Source: Clostridium sp. BJN0001
Lineage (GTDB): Bacteria; Bacillota; Clostridia; Clostridiales; Clostridiaceae
Direction of reading: 5' to 3'
Length of the DNA stretch: 64,000 nt
Assembly: GCF_022869825.1 (NCBI RefSeq)
Contig: NZ_CP094971.1
Location: forward strand, 1,737,501 to 1,801,500
Part shown: in pieces, positions 41,380-50,786 of the stretch
Position numbering within the stretch: the first letter of the stretch is position 1
Layout of the letters: each line of letters begins with the position of its first letter
Notes under the pieces: generated by a model
Told to the model about the DNA's origin: nothing
Database searches by the model: none
The model's input: the letters and a program-made list of their open reading frames with translations, nothing else
Position numbers and translations under genes: made by a program

Positions 41380-42624
41380 ATGGACGAAAAAACTAGAAAA
41401 GAAATACCACTTTTCAGGTACGGAATCTTGGCTCCTCTGATAAGTGGTACTTATGATGAAAATAAAAGTGTTAAACAATTTTTCCGAGATGCCGCAGGCA
41501 AAGTATATCAGACTCCAGATGGTGAAGATACTAAGGTAGCTGCTGCTACTCTTGAACGTTGGTATTACAATTACAAGAATAAGGGCTTTGAGGCACTCAT
41601 ACCTGTAAAACGATGCGACACTGGAAGAACACGTAAATTAGATTCTGATATTACAGAACAGATTAAATATTTAAAACAAGAATATCCAAGAATCCCAGCA
41701 ACACTTATCTATCAAAAGCTTATTAACAATGGAACTATTGTTAAAGGAGATATTTCACTTTCAACAATTAATAGGTATGTTAATGTTCTTAAGCTTGAGA
41801 ATAAATATTCTAAAAATAAAGATATGAAAAGATATGAGCGTGCTCATATAAATGAAGTATGGTGTGGTGACAGCAGCGTTGGACCTTATTTGAAGGTAGA
41901 TGGTAAAAAGAAACGCGTTTACATAATAGCACTTATTGATGATGCTTCAAGATACATAACAGGAATAGATGTATTTTTTAATGATAATTTTGTAAATCTT
42001 ATGTCTGTTTTAAAATCTGCTGTTACACGATTCGGGAAACCTAAAATCTTAAACTTTGATAATGGTGCTTCATATAAGAACAAGCAAATGGAACTTTTAG
42101 CAGCTAGAATAGGTACAACTATTAGTTATTGTGCACCCTATACCCCACAATCAAAAGCTAAAATTGAAAGGTGGTTTCGTACATTAAAAGATCAATGGAT
42201 GTCCCAGCTTAATATGAATGATTTTAATAATTTAGATGAACTTAGGATAAGCCTTATTTCATATGTTAATAGCTATAATCAGCATATACATTCTTCTCTA
42301 GATGGACTATCTCCACAGGACAGGTTTTTCAAGGAATCTCACATGATTAAAAGGCTTACAGATGAACAAATTGAAACTTCCTTTTTACTTGAATATGAAA
42401 GAAGAGTATCAGCCGATAACGTAGTTATGATAGATGAAACAGAATATGAAGTTGATTATAGATACTCAAAACAAAGAATAACCCTAAGATATTCACCTGA
42501 TTTAAGCAAAATTTATGTAGTTGATAAAAACACTTCTGAACTTACAGAAATAAAGCTTTTAAATAAGCATGATAATTCTGTTATAAAAAGGGAAAAAATA
42601 AAACTTACTGGAGGTCAAGAATAA
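41380..42624 (+). CDS. DDE transposase with Mu-like C-terminal domain
   Basis: The 414-residue protein has an N-terminal helix-turn-helix region, a retroviral-integrase-fold core with D in NEVWCGDSSVG, D in LNFDNGASYKNKQM and E in SKAKIERWFRTLKDQW, and a beta-rich C-terminal part (YEVDYRYSKQRITLRYSPDLSKI). The organisation matches TniA/Mu-like transposases that work with an ATPase. A strong AGGAGG precedes the ATG. Its stop overlaps the next gene by one base. Confidence 0.88.
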   Translation: MDEKTRKEIPLFRYGILAPLISGTYDENKSVKQFFRDAAGKVYQTPDGEDTKVAAATLERWYYNYKNKGFEALIPVKRCDTGRTRKLDSDITEQIKYLKQEYPRIPATLIYQKLINNGTIVKGDISLSTINRYVNVLKLENKYSKNKDMKRYERAHINEVWCGDSSVGPYLKVDGKKKRVYIIALIDDASRYITGIDVFFNDNFVNLMSVLKSAVTRFGKPKILNFDNGASYKNKQMELLAARIGTTISYCAPYTPQSKAKIERWFRTLKDQWMSQLNMNDFNNLDELRISLISYVNSYNQHIHSSLDGLSPQDRFFKESHMIKRLTDEQIETSFLLEYERRVSADNVVMIDETEYEVDYRYSKQRITLRYSPDLSKIYVVDKNTSELTEIKLLNKHDNSVIKREKIKLTGGQE

Positions 42625-43427
42625 TGGATTATATAAGTAGATATGGAATGGATTTTAATCCGTTTATAAAAAATTCTAAGGAAATAGTAGTAGAAACTTC
42701 TGACTATAAAGAAGTTATTTGTAGACTTAATTATTTACTTAATAATAAAGGTTTCGGAATCCTGACCGGAGGTCCAGGGCGAGGTAAAACTACAATAATA
42801 AGAAACTGGTCTAATAGCCTTAATTCATCACTTTATAAAGTTATTTATAGTTCCCTTTCTACACTTACTGTTGCAGAATTTTATAAAAATATGGCTGCCC
42901 AGCTTGGACTAGAGCCAATGTGCAGAAAAATTGATAATTTCAAAATTATCCAAAATGAAATAACTAGATATTCAGTTGAAAAACGTATAACTCCTGTAAT
43001 AATTATTGATGAAGCTAATTATGTAAGTAATGGAATACTTAATGATTTAAAAATGCTTTTTAATTTTGACATGGATTCAAGAGATCGTGCAATAGTACTT
43101 CTTGTGGGGCTTCCTCAGTTAAATAATACCATGAGGCTAGTTGCTAATGAGCCTTTAAGACAACGTATAACAATGAATTATAATTTAGATAATCTCACAA
43201 AATCAGAAACTAAAGACTATATATTAGCAAAGCTTACTGGTGCTAAATGTAATACTGATATTTTTGATGATACCGCTCTTGAAGCAATTGCTAACGCTTC
43301 GAACGGAGTTCCTAGAATTGTTAATAAAATCTGTGATTCTAGCCTTATGATAGGCAATACAAAAAATATGAATACAATTGATAGTGACATAATAATGCTT
43401 GCTGTTAATGAAACTGAACTTGGATAA
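42624..43427 (+). CDS. AAA ATPase of the transposon (ExeA/TniB/MuB-like)
   Basis: The 267-residue protein has Walker A TGGPGRGKTTII, Walker B VIIIDEANYVS and a sensor region, with the C-terminal ASNGVPRIVNKICD segment common in ExeA-like AAA proteins. MuB/TniB-type ATPases select target DNA and activate the transposase. The start is coupled to the transposase stop (TAATG). A terminator follows. Confidence 0.88.
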   Translation: MDYISRYGMDFNPFIKNSKEIVVETSDYKEVICRLNYLLNNKGFGILTGGPGRGKTTIIRNWSNSLNSSLYKVIYSSLSTLTVAEFYKNMAAQLGLEPMCRKIDNFKIIQNEITRYSVEKRITPVIIIDEANYVSNGILNDLKMLFNFDMDSRDRAIVLLVGLPQLNNTMRLVANEPLRQRITMNYNLDNLTKSETKDYILAKLTGAKCNTDIFDDTALEAIANASNGVPRIVNKICDSSLMIGNTKNMNTIDSDIIMLAVNETELG

Positions 43428-43432
43428 AAGTA

Positions 43433-43471
43433 AAATCTGCAAATATCAATAAGGTATTTGTGGATTTTTTT
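43433..43471 (+). terminator. Terminator after the transposon ATPase gene
   Basis: AAATC.GCAAATA pairs with TATTTG..GATTT with one mismatch, followed by TTTTTTGTAAT. Confidence 0.8.
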
Positions 43472-43522
43472 GTAATATTCAGAATATTTATCATCATAAA
43501 CCGTAACGAAGTAGCCTCATTT

Positions 43523-43981
43523 TCATTGAAGATTTTGAAGAATATATTCATTTTTAGCATCAAATAAAGTTATGATATTAGCATCAAATAATTTGACGTT
43601 CAATATCTTATTACATCTTGCTTTTTCATATACAAGCCTAAATATAAGCTCTCCTTCCCTTCCTGCATCTGTCGCACAGATTACTTCATCCACCCTTTTA
43701 TCATTTAAAAGTTTTTTTAATATGTTAAACTGCTCTTTAGTTCCCTGACTTACGATATGATGCCATTTTTCTGGTATGATAGGTAAATCTTCATATTTCC
43801 ATTTCAAATACTTTTCATCATATTTATCTGCACTTGCAAGTTCTACTAAATGTCCTATACACCATGATATTATATAATTATTTCCTTCAATAAAGCCTTC
43901 TTTCCTTGAATAGGCTCCAATTACATCTGCTATCTGCTTTGCCACACTAGGTTTTTCTGCTATTATTAATTTCATTTTCAA
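43523..43981 (-). pseudogene. topB: 5' fragment of a type IA topoisomerase (TopB) gene, truncated by a transposon
   Basis: The first 125 residues are native: MKMKLIIAEKPSVAKQIADVIG and the TOPRIM motif CATDAGREGELIFRLVY, ending in ARCNK at about 43607. The following 27 residues are foreign sequence from the transposon end, including the repeats. The catalytic tyrosine and the rest of the enzyme (about 690 residues in the family) are missing. In Tn1549-like elements topB lies after the DUF4366 gene; here a helicase gene and a group II intron lie between. Confidence 0.88.
43554..43591 (+). repeat. Two direct repeats at the right transposon end
   Basis: TTAGCATCAAATAA occurs at 43554-43567 and again at 43578-43591. 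They lie at the junction with the truncated topB gene and match an inverted site at the opposite end, so they are likely transposase-binding sites. Confidence 0.7.
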
Positions 43982-44080
43982 TTCCTCCTATTTTAATGCA
44001 ATAGAGTAGAGAAATAATAGTTATATATTATTTCCCTCTCATTGAACCGTACATACGGGTCTCGTATACGGCTCTACAAC

Positions 44081-45385
44081 TTATATTCCAACATTTCTTA
44101 GATAGTAGTTTAAAGGATTGAGCAATCCAGCTCTGTCCTTTATTTTTGTTTCCAGTAGCGTTGGGTTTAAAATGAAATTTACTACATTCATACTACATTT
44201 CTTGTACCAACCTAGTCTTGAATTTGCAACTTTATATATACTTTCATTGTCAAATCCATTTCTATATTTTCGATTTACATATAATAAATTTCTGAAAATT
44301 GTTTTTGGATTTTTCCATTGTTTTATGATAATTACTCTTATTTTATGCCTTAGCCATTGTCCAAACTCGTTCATGAATTGTCTCATCATTCCTATACGGA
44401 AATAATTTATCCACCCCATAACTATTTGATTTACTCTTTTAATAGTTACTGCAAGAGGTCTTGCAATTGCCTTGCCTCTTTTGAGATATTCACGTATTTC
44501 TTGGTACAATTTTGCTTTCTTCTCTTTTGTAGGCTTTACTTTCCATTGTCCATCATGCTTTAAGAATGTGAACCCTAGATATTTACTTCTCATTGGTCTG
44601 ACTACTTTTGATTTTGTTGCATTTACTTTTAAGAATAATTTTCTCTCAATCCAACTAGATATAGAATTTATAACTCTATTTGCTGCCATTTCACTTTTAG
44701 TAAATATTAAAACATCGTCTGCGTATCTTACAAAACGCAATCCTCGCTCTTCTAATTCCTTATCTAATTTATCAAGATATACATTTGAAAGTATAACCGA
44801 AATGGGTCCTCCTTGAGGCACCCCGGTTTTAGTTGCTTTTATAATTCCTTTCTCCATTACCCCTGCTCGTAAATATTTACGTATAAGGTTTAAAGTACTA
44901 CTGTCATTTACTTGCTCTCTAAGAATTTGAATTAACTTGTCATGATTTACCTTATCAAAGAATTGTTCAATATCAATATCTATTACCCATTCGTATCCAC
45001 TATTTAAGTATTTTAATGCTTGCATAATTGCATCATGGCAACTTCTATTAGGACGAAAACCATAGCTATATTCACTAAACACTTTTTCATAAATATCTGA
45101 TATAGGTTGTGCTATTGCTTGTTGAATTGTTCTGTCTAATGCAGTAGGAATTCCTAGTGGTCTCTTTTTACCATTACTTTTAGGTATATAAACTCTTCTT
45201 ACTGGTTTAGGGAAGTATGTTCTATTTCTAAGTGATTTAATTATTTCTTCTTTATTTTCCCTAATATATTTTCCTAGTTCTTCTACTGTGACTTTATCTA
45301 TTCCACTTGCACCTTTATTAGCAATTACCTTTTTATAGGCTCGGTTTAGATTTTCTTTTGACAATATCACATCAAATAATTCCAT
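44081..45385 (-). CDS. ltrA: Group II intron reverse transcriptase/maturase (LtrA-like)
   Basis: The 434-residue protein has an N-terminal finger region (KVIANKGASGIDKVTVEEL), the catalytic RFVRYADDVLIF (YADD) motif, the GVPQGGPISVILSNVYLDKL segment, and a maturase domain. It ends soon after the maturase domain with no visible HNH endonuclease, which fits group IIC introns. The gene is inside the intron and is intact. Confidence 0.95.
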   Translation of the reverse strand: MELFDVILSKENLNRAYKKVIANKGASGIDKVTVEELGKYIRENKEEIIKSLRNRTYFPKPVRRVYIPKSNGKKRPLGIPTALDRTIQQAIAQPISDIYEKVFSEYSYGFRPNRSCHDAIMQALKYLNSGYEWVIDIDIEQFFDKVNHDKLIQILREQVNDSSTLNLIRKYLRAGVMEKGIIKATKTGVPQGGPISVILSNVYLDKLDKELEERGLRFVRYADDVLIFTKSEMAANRVINSISSWIERKLFLKVNATKSKVVRPMRSKYLGFTFLKHDGQWKVKPTKEKKAKLYQEIREYLKRGKAIARPLAVTIKRVNQIVMGWINYFRIGMMRQFMNEFGQWLRHKIRVIIIKQWKNPKTIFRNLLYVNRKYRNGFDNESIYKVANSRLGWYKKCSMNVVNFILNPTLLETKIKDRAGLLNPLNYYLRNVGI

Positions 45386-45888
45386 TGTTGTTACTCCTCT
45401 TTCTACTATAATATTTATACATATTACCCCTCTCGATATAGATAATATTCCTCGGTTACGTTCCTACTTTTCTTATCCATCTGATTTCTGGCTCATGTAC
45501 TATTTTATAAATAGCGATTCGTACTATAAATCGCTTCAGTCCTTCAGCTCTTACACCTACTATAACTTCATCTGACTCCCTCCCTAAACCTTTTTCGACC
45601 ATATCCTTGATATGTGGGTAGGGTCTCCCAGGGTAAGACACTAATCTTTCATTCCACAACCTCTTGATTTACAACTTTGGTTTACGTTTACCTTTTGGGC
45701 TTAAGTTTGTTATGCAACCTCACCCACCTAATTGCCTTATCAAGTTTCTGTTCGTAGGCTCAAGAATTTTGCTACACCACTTCCTTCATCCATACCATTA
45801 CTGATACCAACTTGTGGTTCGCTACGCTTGGCGGTAAATACCCGTGACTGGACTTTCACCAGCTAGATTAGTGCCATGCCTGGCACAC
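45386..45888 (-). ncRNA. 5' ribozyme part of the group II intron
   Basis: This stretch holds no gene. It has the GTGTG start, repeated GC-containing hairpins and a different base composition from its neighbours. It is expected to form domains I to III of the intron. A 67-codon open frame inside it (45456-45659) is a by-product of the RNA. Confidence 0.8.
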
Positions 45889-45923
45889 ATAAAAAAACAA
45901 CCACAGAAATTTCTATGATTGTT
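45889..45923 (-). terminator. Terminator upstream of the intron (helicase gene terminator)
   Basis: On the minus strand AACAATCATAG pairs with CTGTGGTTGTT (two wobbles) around AAATTT, followed by TTTTTTTAT, after which the intron starts. It lies 24 bp after the helicase stop. Confidence 0.85.
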
Positions 45924-45947
45924 CTTTTATCGGATATTTACTTTATG

Positions 45948-48900
45948 TTATATTATTTGTTCATTAACATATTTTTTTAACAACCCACCTACACTATTTT
46001 GATTACTTCCAAGACATTCGTATGATCCAAATATCCAAAAAGCATCTTTTGCACGAGAAACTGCTACATTCATAAGTTGTGGTGATACATTTATAAAATA
46101 GCAACCATCATCTTTTCCATAAACTGTAGATAAAATAATAATTTTTCTTTCAGCACCCTGAAACGTATGAACTGTTCCGACTGAAATATATTTCTCATAA
46201 TCTGGAATATAATCTTTTAATTTTTTTCTAATTACGGATACTTGTGCTTTGAAAGGCGTAATAATTGCGATAATCTGATCATGCGATAGCATATTATTAT
46301 TTGCATTATATTTTTCTCTTAAATTAGGATAATGTATAGCAAGCCACTTAGCAATTTCTGTTGCTTCCACCTCATTTATTCTACTACACCCTTTTTTTGA
46401 AGATTTATCAACTTCAATATAATAATGTCCCATATGAGGATATTCTTTGATTGGATATTGAGAATCATTTTTCCCATATCCTCTACATGCTTTAAGGTGT
46501 CCTTTATAAACTAATTTATTGCAATACTCGATTATTTCATCATAACATCTTCTATGCTCGCTTAAAAATAAGCCTTTTTCAAATTTATCATACACGCAAG
46601 AATTTTTAGCAACTTTCATTACACTCGATTCAGAACAATTTAAACCTGTGGTCTTCAATTTTTCAAATTCTTGAATATCCAGTATTGCACCACTTTCTAG
46701 TGCAATACTTCTATCTAACGCTCCTCCAATTCCCCAAACAGGCGGAATTTGGTATTCATCTCCCACAACCACTGCTTTTTTTGCAAGTGCAAAAGATGCT
46801 GCTGCAACTTCCGGAGACACTTGCCCAGCTTCGTCAACTATCAATAAATCAATAAAATTGTAAAGATAAGTACTAACTTTCTCATTAGTATTATATACAA
46901 TAAAATTTTGAGGCAACTTATAAAATGTCATTACCATACAAGGGGTCAACATTGCCAACCTAGAATATTCCTGTTCATATATATTAACAATATTACGTTT
47001 ACGCTGCTCTTCAGTAATTTTATCTTCTCCTAGCAAAAACCTACACTCATAGTAATGTACTGCTAACCAGAATTCCAAATATCTAACATTCACGTCAAAA
47101 AAATTATTTATTGAATCTAACTTACAGTGTTCTAATAAATTATCCACCTTAGTTTTATATTTCTCTGAATATCCAATATTAAAACTATAATTTTCTAACT
47201 CTTCAAATAATTTTTTAATTTTTCCACGTAGCCTTTGAATAGTATTAATATCTATTATTATCTTCTCATACTCTTTTTCTCTTTCGTTTATCATGACTCT
47301 AAGTTCATATGCTTCTTTATTAAAAGACTTTACTATCTCAGAATATCTTACTTGGATTTCATCAATATTCATATTTTCTTTTAAAAAATCTACTTCATAT
47401 GAGTTTTTATTTATTTCAAATACTGTTAGAATTTTTTTGTTGAATTTTGGAATAACTTTTAATAATCTAATAAACCAGTTTATATTTTGATATATTTGTT
47501 TCCATTCATCTGTACGTCTCCTATAACTATCAATCTTTTTTTCTATACAATCTAATTTTTCTGATATTTTTATAATTTCCTCCTTTTTCTCTTTACTATT
47601 CTTTTTTAAAATCCCTAAGAATTTTCCTATATCAATATTTCCTGTAATTGTATATATCTCTGACAATCTATGAATTATGTTACAACGTATTTTATCAATA
47701 CAAGTTAATCTCGTATGTAACATGTCCCTACATTCTTCAATTGACAAACAATTTGACTTGAAAAATTCATTACAATTATCTATCATTTTTATTATTGAAT
47801 CTTGCATAAACTGTTCCTCATCTATACTCAAAGCATAATTATCCCATTTGTTACTAGTATACTGGTATCCTTTTTCTTTTGCCTCTTTTTCTTTGTTCTT
47901 TGAAGGAAAATATAATGCAAAACTAGTCACTTCATTAATCCATCTTTTTTCTAAATTTGCTATTCCTATAGAATCAATTTTGCTAAATGAATCAATAATA
48001 TTAGTAACTGCTTGATTATTTGTTGACGATGCAACTATAATGGGTGCCTTCTCCCTATTGAGTGCATTTCTAACATATAGATTTGCAACTATAGATTGTA
48101 ACAAAGTAGTTTTCCCAGTCCCTGGTGGACCACTAATAGCTAATATCCCACCCTCATTAAGTTCATTGAAATGATTAACTGCCTCTCGCTGGGACTCTGC
48201 TAACGGATACTCCCCTCCCATTTGTCCACAATGTTCAATCATCTTTTCTATAGAATTATTAGATATCAATGTTTTTGACTTTTCAACATCATTCTTTAAA
48301 AACTGCTCATATAGATATTTTCTACACTTATTTTTTTTAATATCTTGATATAATTTTTCTATGTGGAATGAGGCCTGAATAGTATTATCCAAGACAATAT
48401 ACATATTTTTTTGAAAATTAACTTCAAATTTTCCCGGGTTATCTTCCGAAATTTGAATACCTGTTACTTCTTGATATAATTCTGCACAATATTTAATATA
48501 GTCATCCCATTTTTTTATTTTCTTATATCTATCAACTGTATTCTCAATAAAATAGTCAACTTTCTTAGTATCTCCAAGAGAAACTAATGGTTCTACCATA
48601 GGTTCTAAAACTTCCCTTGGAAACCATGGCAATTTATTATCAACAGGTATTTCCAATCTCCCATCATAAGATAATCTTGCCGGAATATAAAATACACCAA
48701 AAAGATCTTCTATATTATTTTCATCACTTTGTCCTTCGGTTATGTGATTTTTTACTGTCCTAGCAATAATAATAATGTCTATAAATTTCAAATCATACTT
48801 ATTTTTATGAATAACTGATTCAATTAAGAATTTATACACAGCTTCAGGAACTTCTCCCATAAAAATATTTTCTTTAAAAACAATTTCAAATGCATTTTCT

Positions 48901-48983
48901 TCATTTTTTAAATCAATTATATCTTTATGCTCAGCAACTAGAACATTGCGAAAATACTCCGTAAATTTACTTGTTTGATTCAT
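45948..48983 (-). CDS. Large SF1 helicase-like AAA protein (UPF1/AAA_11-AAA_12 type), probable cargo gene
   Basis: The 1,011-residue protein has an uncharacterised N-terminal domain (residues 1-260), helicase domain 1 with Walker A SGPPGTGKTTLL (285-293), a long coiled insertion (about 400-650), LIVDEAGQVSPEVAAA (motif II), GDEYQIPPVWG (motif III) and domain 2 with SVGTVHTFQGAERKI and NVAVSRAKDAFWIFG. No nuclease domain is seen. Such proteins handle RNA or DNA, and some are anti-phage effectors. It is not usual between DUF4366 and topB, so it is probably cargo. GGAGGG precedes the ATG. Confidence 0.88.
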   Translation of the reverse strand: MNQTSKFTEYFRNVLVAEHKDIIDLKNEENAFEIVFKENIFMGEVPEAVYKFLIESVIHKNKYDLKFIDIIIIARTVKNHITEGQSDENNIEDLFGVFYIPARLSYDGRLEIPVDNKLPWFPREVLEPMVEPLVSLGDTKKVDYFIENTVDRYKKIKKWDDYIKYCAELYQEVTGIQISEDNPGKFEVNFQKNMYIVLDNTIQASFHIEKLYQDIKKNKCRKYLYEQFLKNDVEKSKTLISNNSIEKMIEHCGQMGGEYPLAESQREAVNHFNELNEGGILAISGPPGTGKTTLLQSIVANLYVRNALNREKAPIIVASSTNNQAVTNIIDSFSKIDSIGIANLEKRWINEVTSFALYFPSKNKEKEAKEKGYQYTSNKWDNYALSIDEEQFMQDSIIKMIDNCNEFFKSNCLSIEECRDMLHTRLTCIDKIRCNIIHRLSEIYTITGNIDIGKFLGILKKNSKEKKEEIIKISEKLDCIEKKIDSYRRRTDEWKQIYQNINWFIRLLKVIPKFNKKILTVFEINKNSYEVDFLKENMNIDEIQVRYSEIVKSFNKEAYELRVMINEREKEYEKIIIDINTIQRLRGKIKKLFEELENYSFNIGYSEKYKTKVDNLLEHCKLDSINNFFDVNVRYLEFWLAVHYYECRFLLGEDKITEEQRKRNIVNIYEQEYSRLAMLTPCMVMTFYKLPQNFIVYNTNEKVSTYLYNFIDLLIVDEAGQVSPEVAAASFALAKKAVVVGDEYQIPPVWGIGGALDRSIALESGAILDIQEFEKLKTTGLNCSESSVMKVAKNSCVYDKFEKGLFLSEHRRCYDEIIEYCNKLVYKGHLKACRGYGKNDSQYPIKEYPHMGHYYIEVDKSSKKGCSRINEVEATEIAKWLAIHYPNLREKYNANNNMLSHDQIIAIITPFKAQVSVIRKKLKDYIPDYEKYISVGTVHTFQGAERKIIILSTVYGKDDGCYFINVSPQLMNVAVSRAKDAFWIFGSYECLGSNQNSVGGLLKKYVNEQII

Positions 48984-49182
48984 AAACCCTCCATTTAAGT
49001 TAGTTTAATAATTAAAATATTAAATAGTTTAATTAACTTATTCCCTATTTCCCTGTTCATAATTAGAAATCATCAATCTTTTCTATATTCCAAGTATAGC
49101 CCAATTAATTATTTTTTTCCATACACTAACTCATAATGCTGGTTCATCTATCACATGTATTTCTCAAATATAATATATATCT

Positions 49183-50499
49183 TTATTTTTTCTTGTCATT
49201 ACCTATTTTCTTAATATCACCCACCCCTTCATTATCTTCATTTTCATCTGCCTCATCATTTTCATAAATCCCTTCATCCTCATATTCTTCATCCTCAAAA
49301 TCATCATAATAATTATCTTTCTTCCTTATTTTTAAGAAGTAATATCCTGTTCCAATTCCTGCAACTATTAAAATTACAATTATTATGGTAATACTGCTAC
49401 TTTTCTTTTCATTATCTTTTTTACTTTCTTCTTCTGCATTAGAATCAGCATTACCTTTGTCTTTTTCTCCATCTGAAGTTTCTTCTGGTACTGCATACAC
49501 TGTTCCAGTTGCTGTCTGTGGAAGTGTTGTATTTCCATTGTCATCAACAAAATTTAACAAATCATTTCCACTTACTTCTGTCAAGAGATAAACATTATTA
49601 TCAGTTTTGCCTTTATCAACTATCATATAAAAGGTTTTATTTCCCTTAGTTGTAATAGTAAAAAATTCTTTACCAGTTGAATTTTGTCCATCTTCTGTTT
49701 GTATTTCAGAAGTTGTGCCTCTAGCTCCAGTTGGATCCGTTGCAATCGCTGATAAAGGAAGACTTGAACTTCCGGTTACCGTTGAACTTGTTTTTGATGT
49801 GCTTGAAGTACTTCCTCCTGATGATGAAACTGATACATTGTTTTTAGTTTCTTCCTTTGCAGGATCTTGATAATATGGATTTGTCATACTATAAACTAAT
49901 GACATATTTCCGGCATTATCTAAAGCCTGTATTGATATTTTTTCATACTTAGTATCGTACTGTTGAAGCCTTATATTTAGTGAATTATTAGTAAGTTCAG
50001 TAAACTCATATCCATTAACATACACTGCCTTAATTCCTGACTGGGTATCATATGCAATTACTGATAAAAGTCCTGCTGTAAGCGAAGCATTTAATGTAGG
50101 CTTTTCTCTATCAAAACAATCTATATACCTACTTTTAGAATAAACTTTTCCATCTGTATCTGTTACCTGAACATATACTGTGCAATTTTCCGAAACTGTT
50201 ATTTTCATATCATCTGTTATGTCTGAAAACTTAGCATTCTGTGATGTTTTAGCTTCAACTTTATCTATCTTTATATTATCTGATACATCTTCAAGCTTTA
50301 TCAAAATATCTGTATCACCACTTTTCCATCCTTCCGGTTTTTCAATATCAATTTTTATATTTGATGAACCATCTTCTACTGTATCTGCTAATGCAATCAT
50401 ATTTTTTTCTGGAATAACTACTGCTGCAACTATCAGAAATGATAATATTATTAATTTAAATACCCTGATATTTATTTTTTTCTCTTTCCTCTTTACCAT
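49183..50499 (-). CDS. DUF4366 (CD1107-family) surface protein of a conjugative element
   Basis: The 438-residue protein has a signal peptide (about residues 14-38, ending ALADT), Ig-like repeats, a Ser/Thr-rich linker, a C-terminal membrane anchor (SSSITIIIVILIVAGIGTGYYF, cited as IIIVILIVAGIGTGYYF) and a highly acidic tail. It matches the CD1107-type mobile element proteins of Tn1549-like elements, thought to be displayed on the cell wall during transfer. It overlaps the end of the DUF4315 gene by 44 bases, indicating coupling. Exact function is unknown. Confidence 0.85.
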   Translation of the reverse strand: MVKRKEKKINIRVFKLIILSFLIVAAVVIPEKNMIALADTVEDGSSNIKIDIEKPEGWKSGDTDILIKLEDVSDNIKIDKVEAKTSQNAKFSDITDDMKITVSENCTVYVQVTDTDGKVYSKSRYIDCFDREKPTLNASLTAGLLSVIAYDTQSGIKAVYVNGYEFTELTNNSLNIRLQQYDTKYEKISIQALDNAGNMSLVYSMTNPYYQDPAKEETKNNVSVSSSGGSTSSTSKTSSTVTGSSSLPLSAIATDPTGARGTTSEIQTEDGQNSTGKEFFTITTKGNKTFYMIVDKGKTDNNVYLLTEVSGNDLLNFVDDNGNTTLPQTATGTVYAVPEETSDGEKDKGNADSNAEEESKKDNEKKSSSITIIIVILIVAGIGTGYYFLKIRKKDNYYDDFEDEEYEDEGIYENDEADENEDNEGVGDIKKIGNDKKK

Positions 50500-50725
50500 T
50501 TAATATTTCCTCACTCTCTTTATTTTCTATTTCCTTAATTGTTATTTTTTGCTTTATAAAATCATCTAGATCTTTTCTTGAAATCTTATTTTTTCTCACT
50601 ATGCTTATAAGTTCTAAATTTTCTGCTTCAAATTTCTTTTTTTCAAGCTCTTTAAGCCTTTCTTCATAAGAAGCTATCCTTTCCTTTGTTTTTCCTATTT
50701 CATTAAGTATTTTTTCTAAATTCAA
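50456..50725 (-). CDS. DUF4315-family small coiled-coil protein
   Basis: The protein of about 89 residues is one coiled coil (MNLEKILNEIGKTKERIASY then ERLKELEKKKFEAEN) followed by NKISRKDLDDFIK, as in DUF4315 proteins of clostridial conjugative elements. The TTG start at 50723-50725 lies five bases after GGAGGGAG; a longer frame upstream has no SD. It overlaps the DUF4366 gene at its end. Confidence 0.85.
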   Translation of the reverse strand: MNLEKILNEIGKTKERIASYEERLKELEKKKFEAENLELISIVRKNKISRKDLDDFIKQKITIKEIENKESEEILNGKEEREKNKYQGI

Positions 50726-50786
50726 AGTATCTCCCTCCATTTCAACTTTCAAAAGCTATGAAAATGATTCTACCTTCAAAGTATTT

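Larger units (their letters stand above)
40571..43591 (+). mobile_element. Three-gene transposon: DUF6431 protein, DDE transposase and AAA ATPase (outer ends approximate)
   Basis: The three genes run in one direction. On the right, two direct copies of TTAGCATCAAATAA lie at 43554-43567 and 43578-43591, 24 bp apart. On the left, TTATATGATGTTAA (40571-40584) is a 12-of-14 inverse match, and another weaker one is near 40652. Repeated inverted sites at both ends are typical of transposase binding sites in Mu/Tn7/Tn552-like elements. Exact termini and target duplication are not resolved. The left flank is an AraC gene fragment and the right flank a topB fragment. Confidence 0.7.
44002..45888 (-). 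mobile_element. Group II intron with maturase, inserted directly after a terminator (class C-like)
   Basis: On the minus strand the intron begins GTGTG (45884-45888) and ends in AT at 44002. Domain V has the GAGCCGTAT...ACGGTTC form with its tetraloop-like centre, and domain VI ends CTACTCTAT with a bulged A seven bases from the 3' end. It lies directly after a U-tailed hairpin at 45889-45923 and just before the topB ribosome binding site, the insertion habit of group IIC introns. Length is about 1,890 bases. The structure of domains I-IV was not folded. Confidence 0.85.

Noticed and set aside
44118-44816. Three plus-strand open frames inside the group II intron
   Set aside because: They are antisense to the maturase gene and have no ribosome binding site or known domain.
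45456-45659. 67-codon frame inside the group II intron
   Set aside because: It lies within the ribozyme 5' region and reflects RNA structure. No SD or family match supports it.
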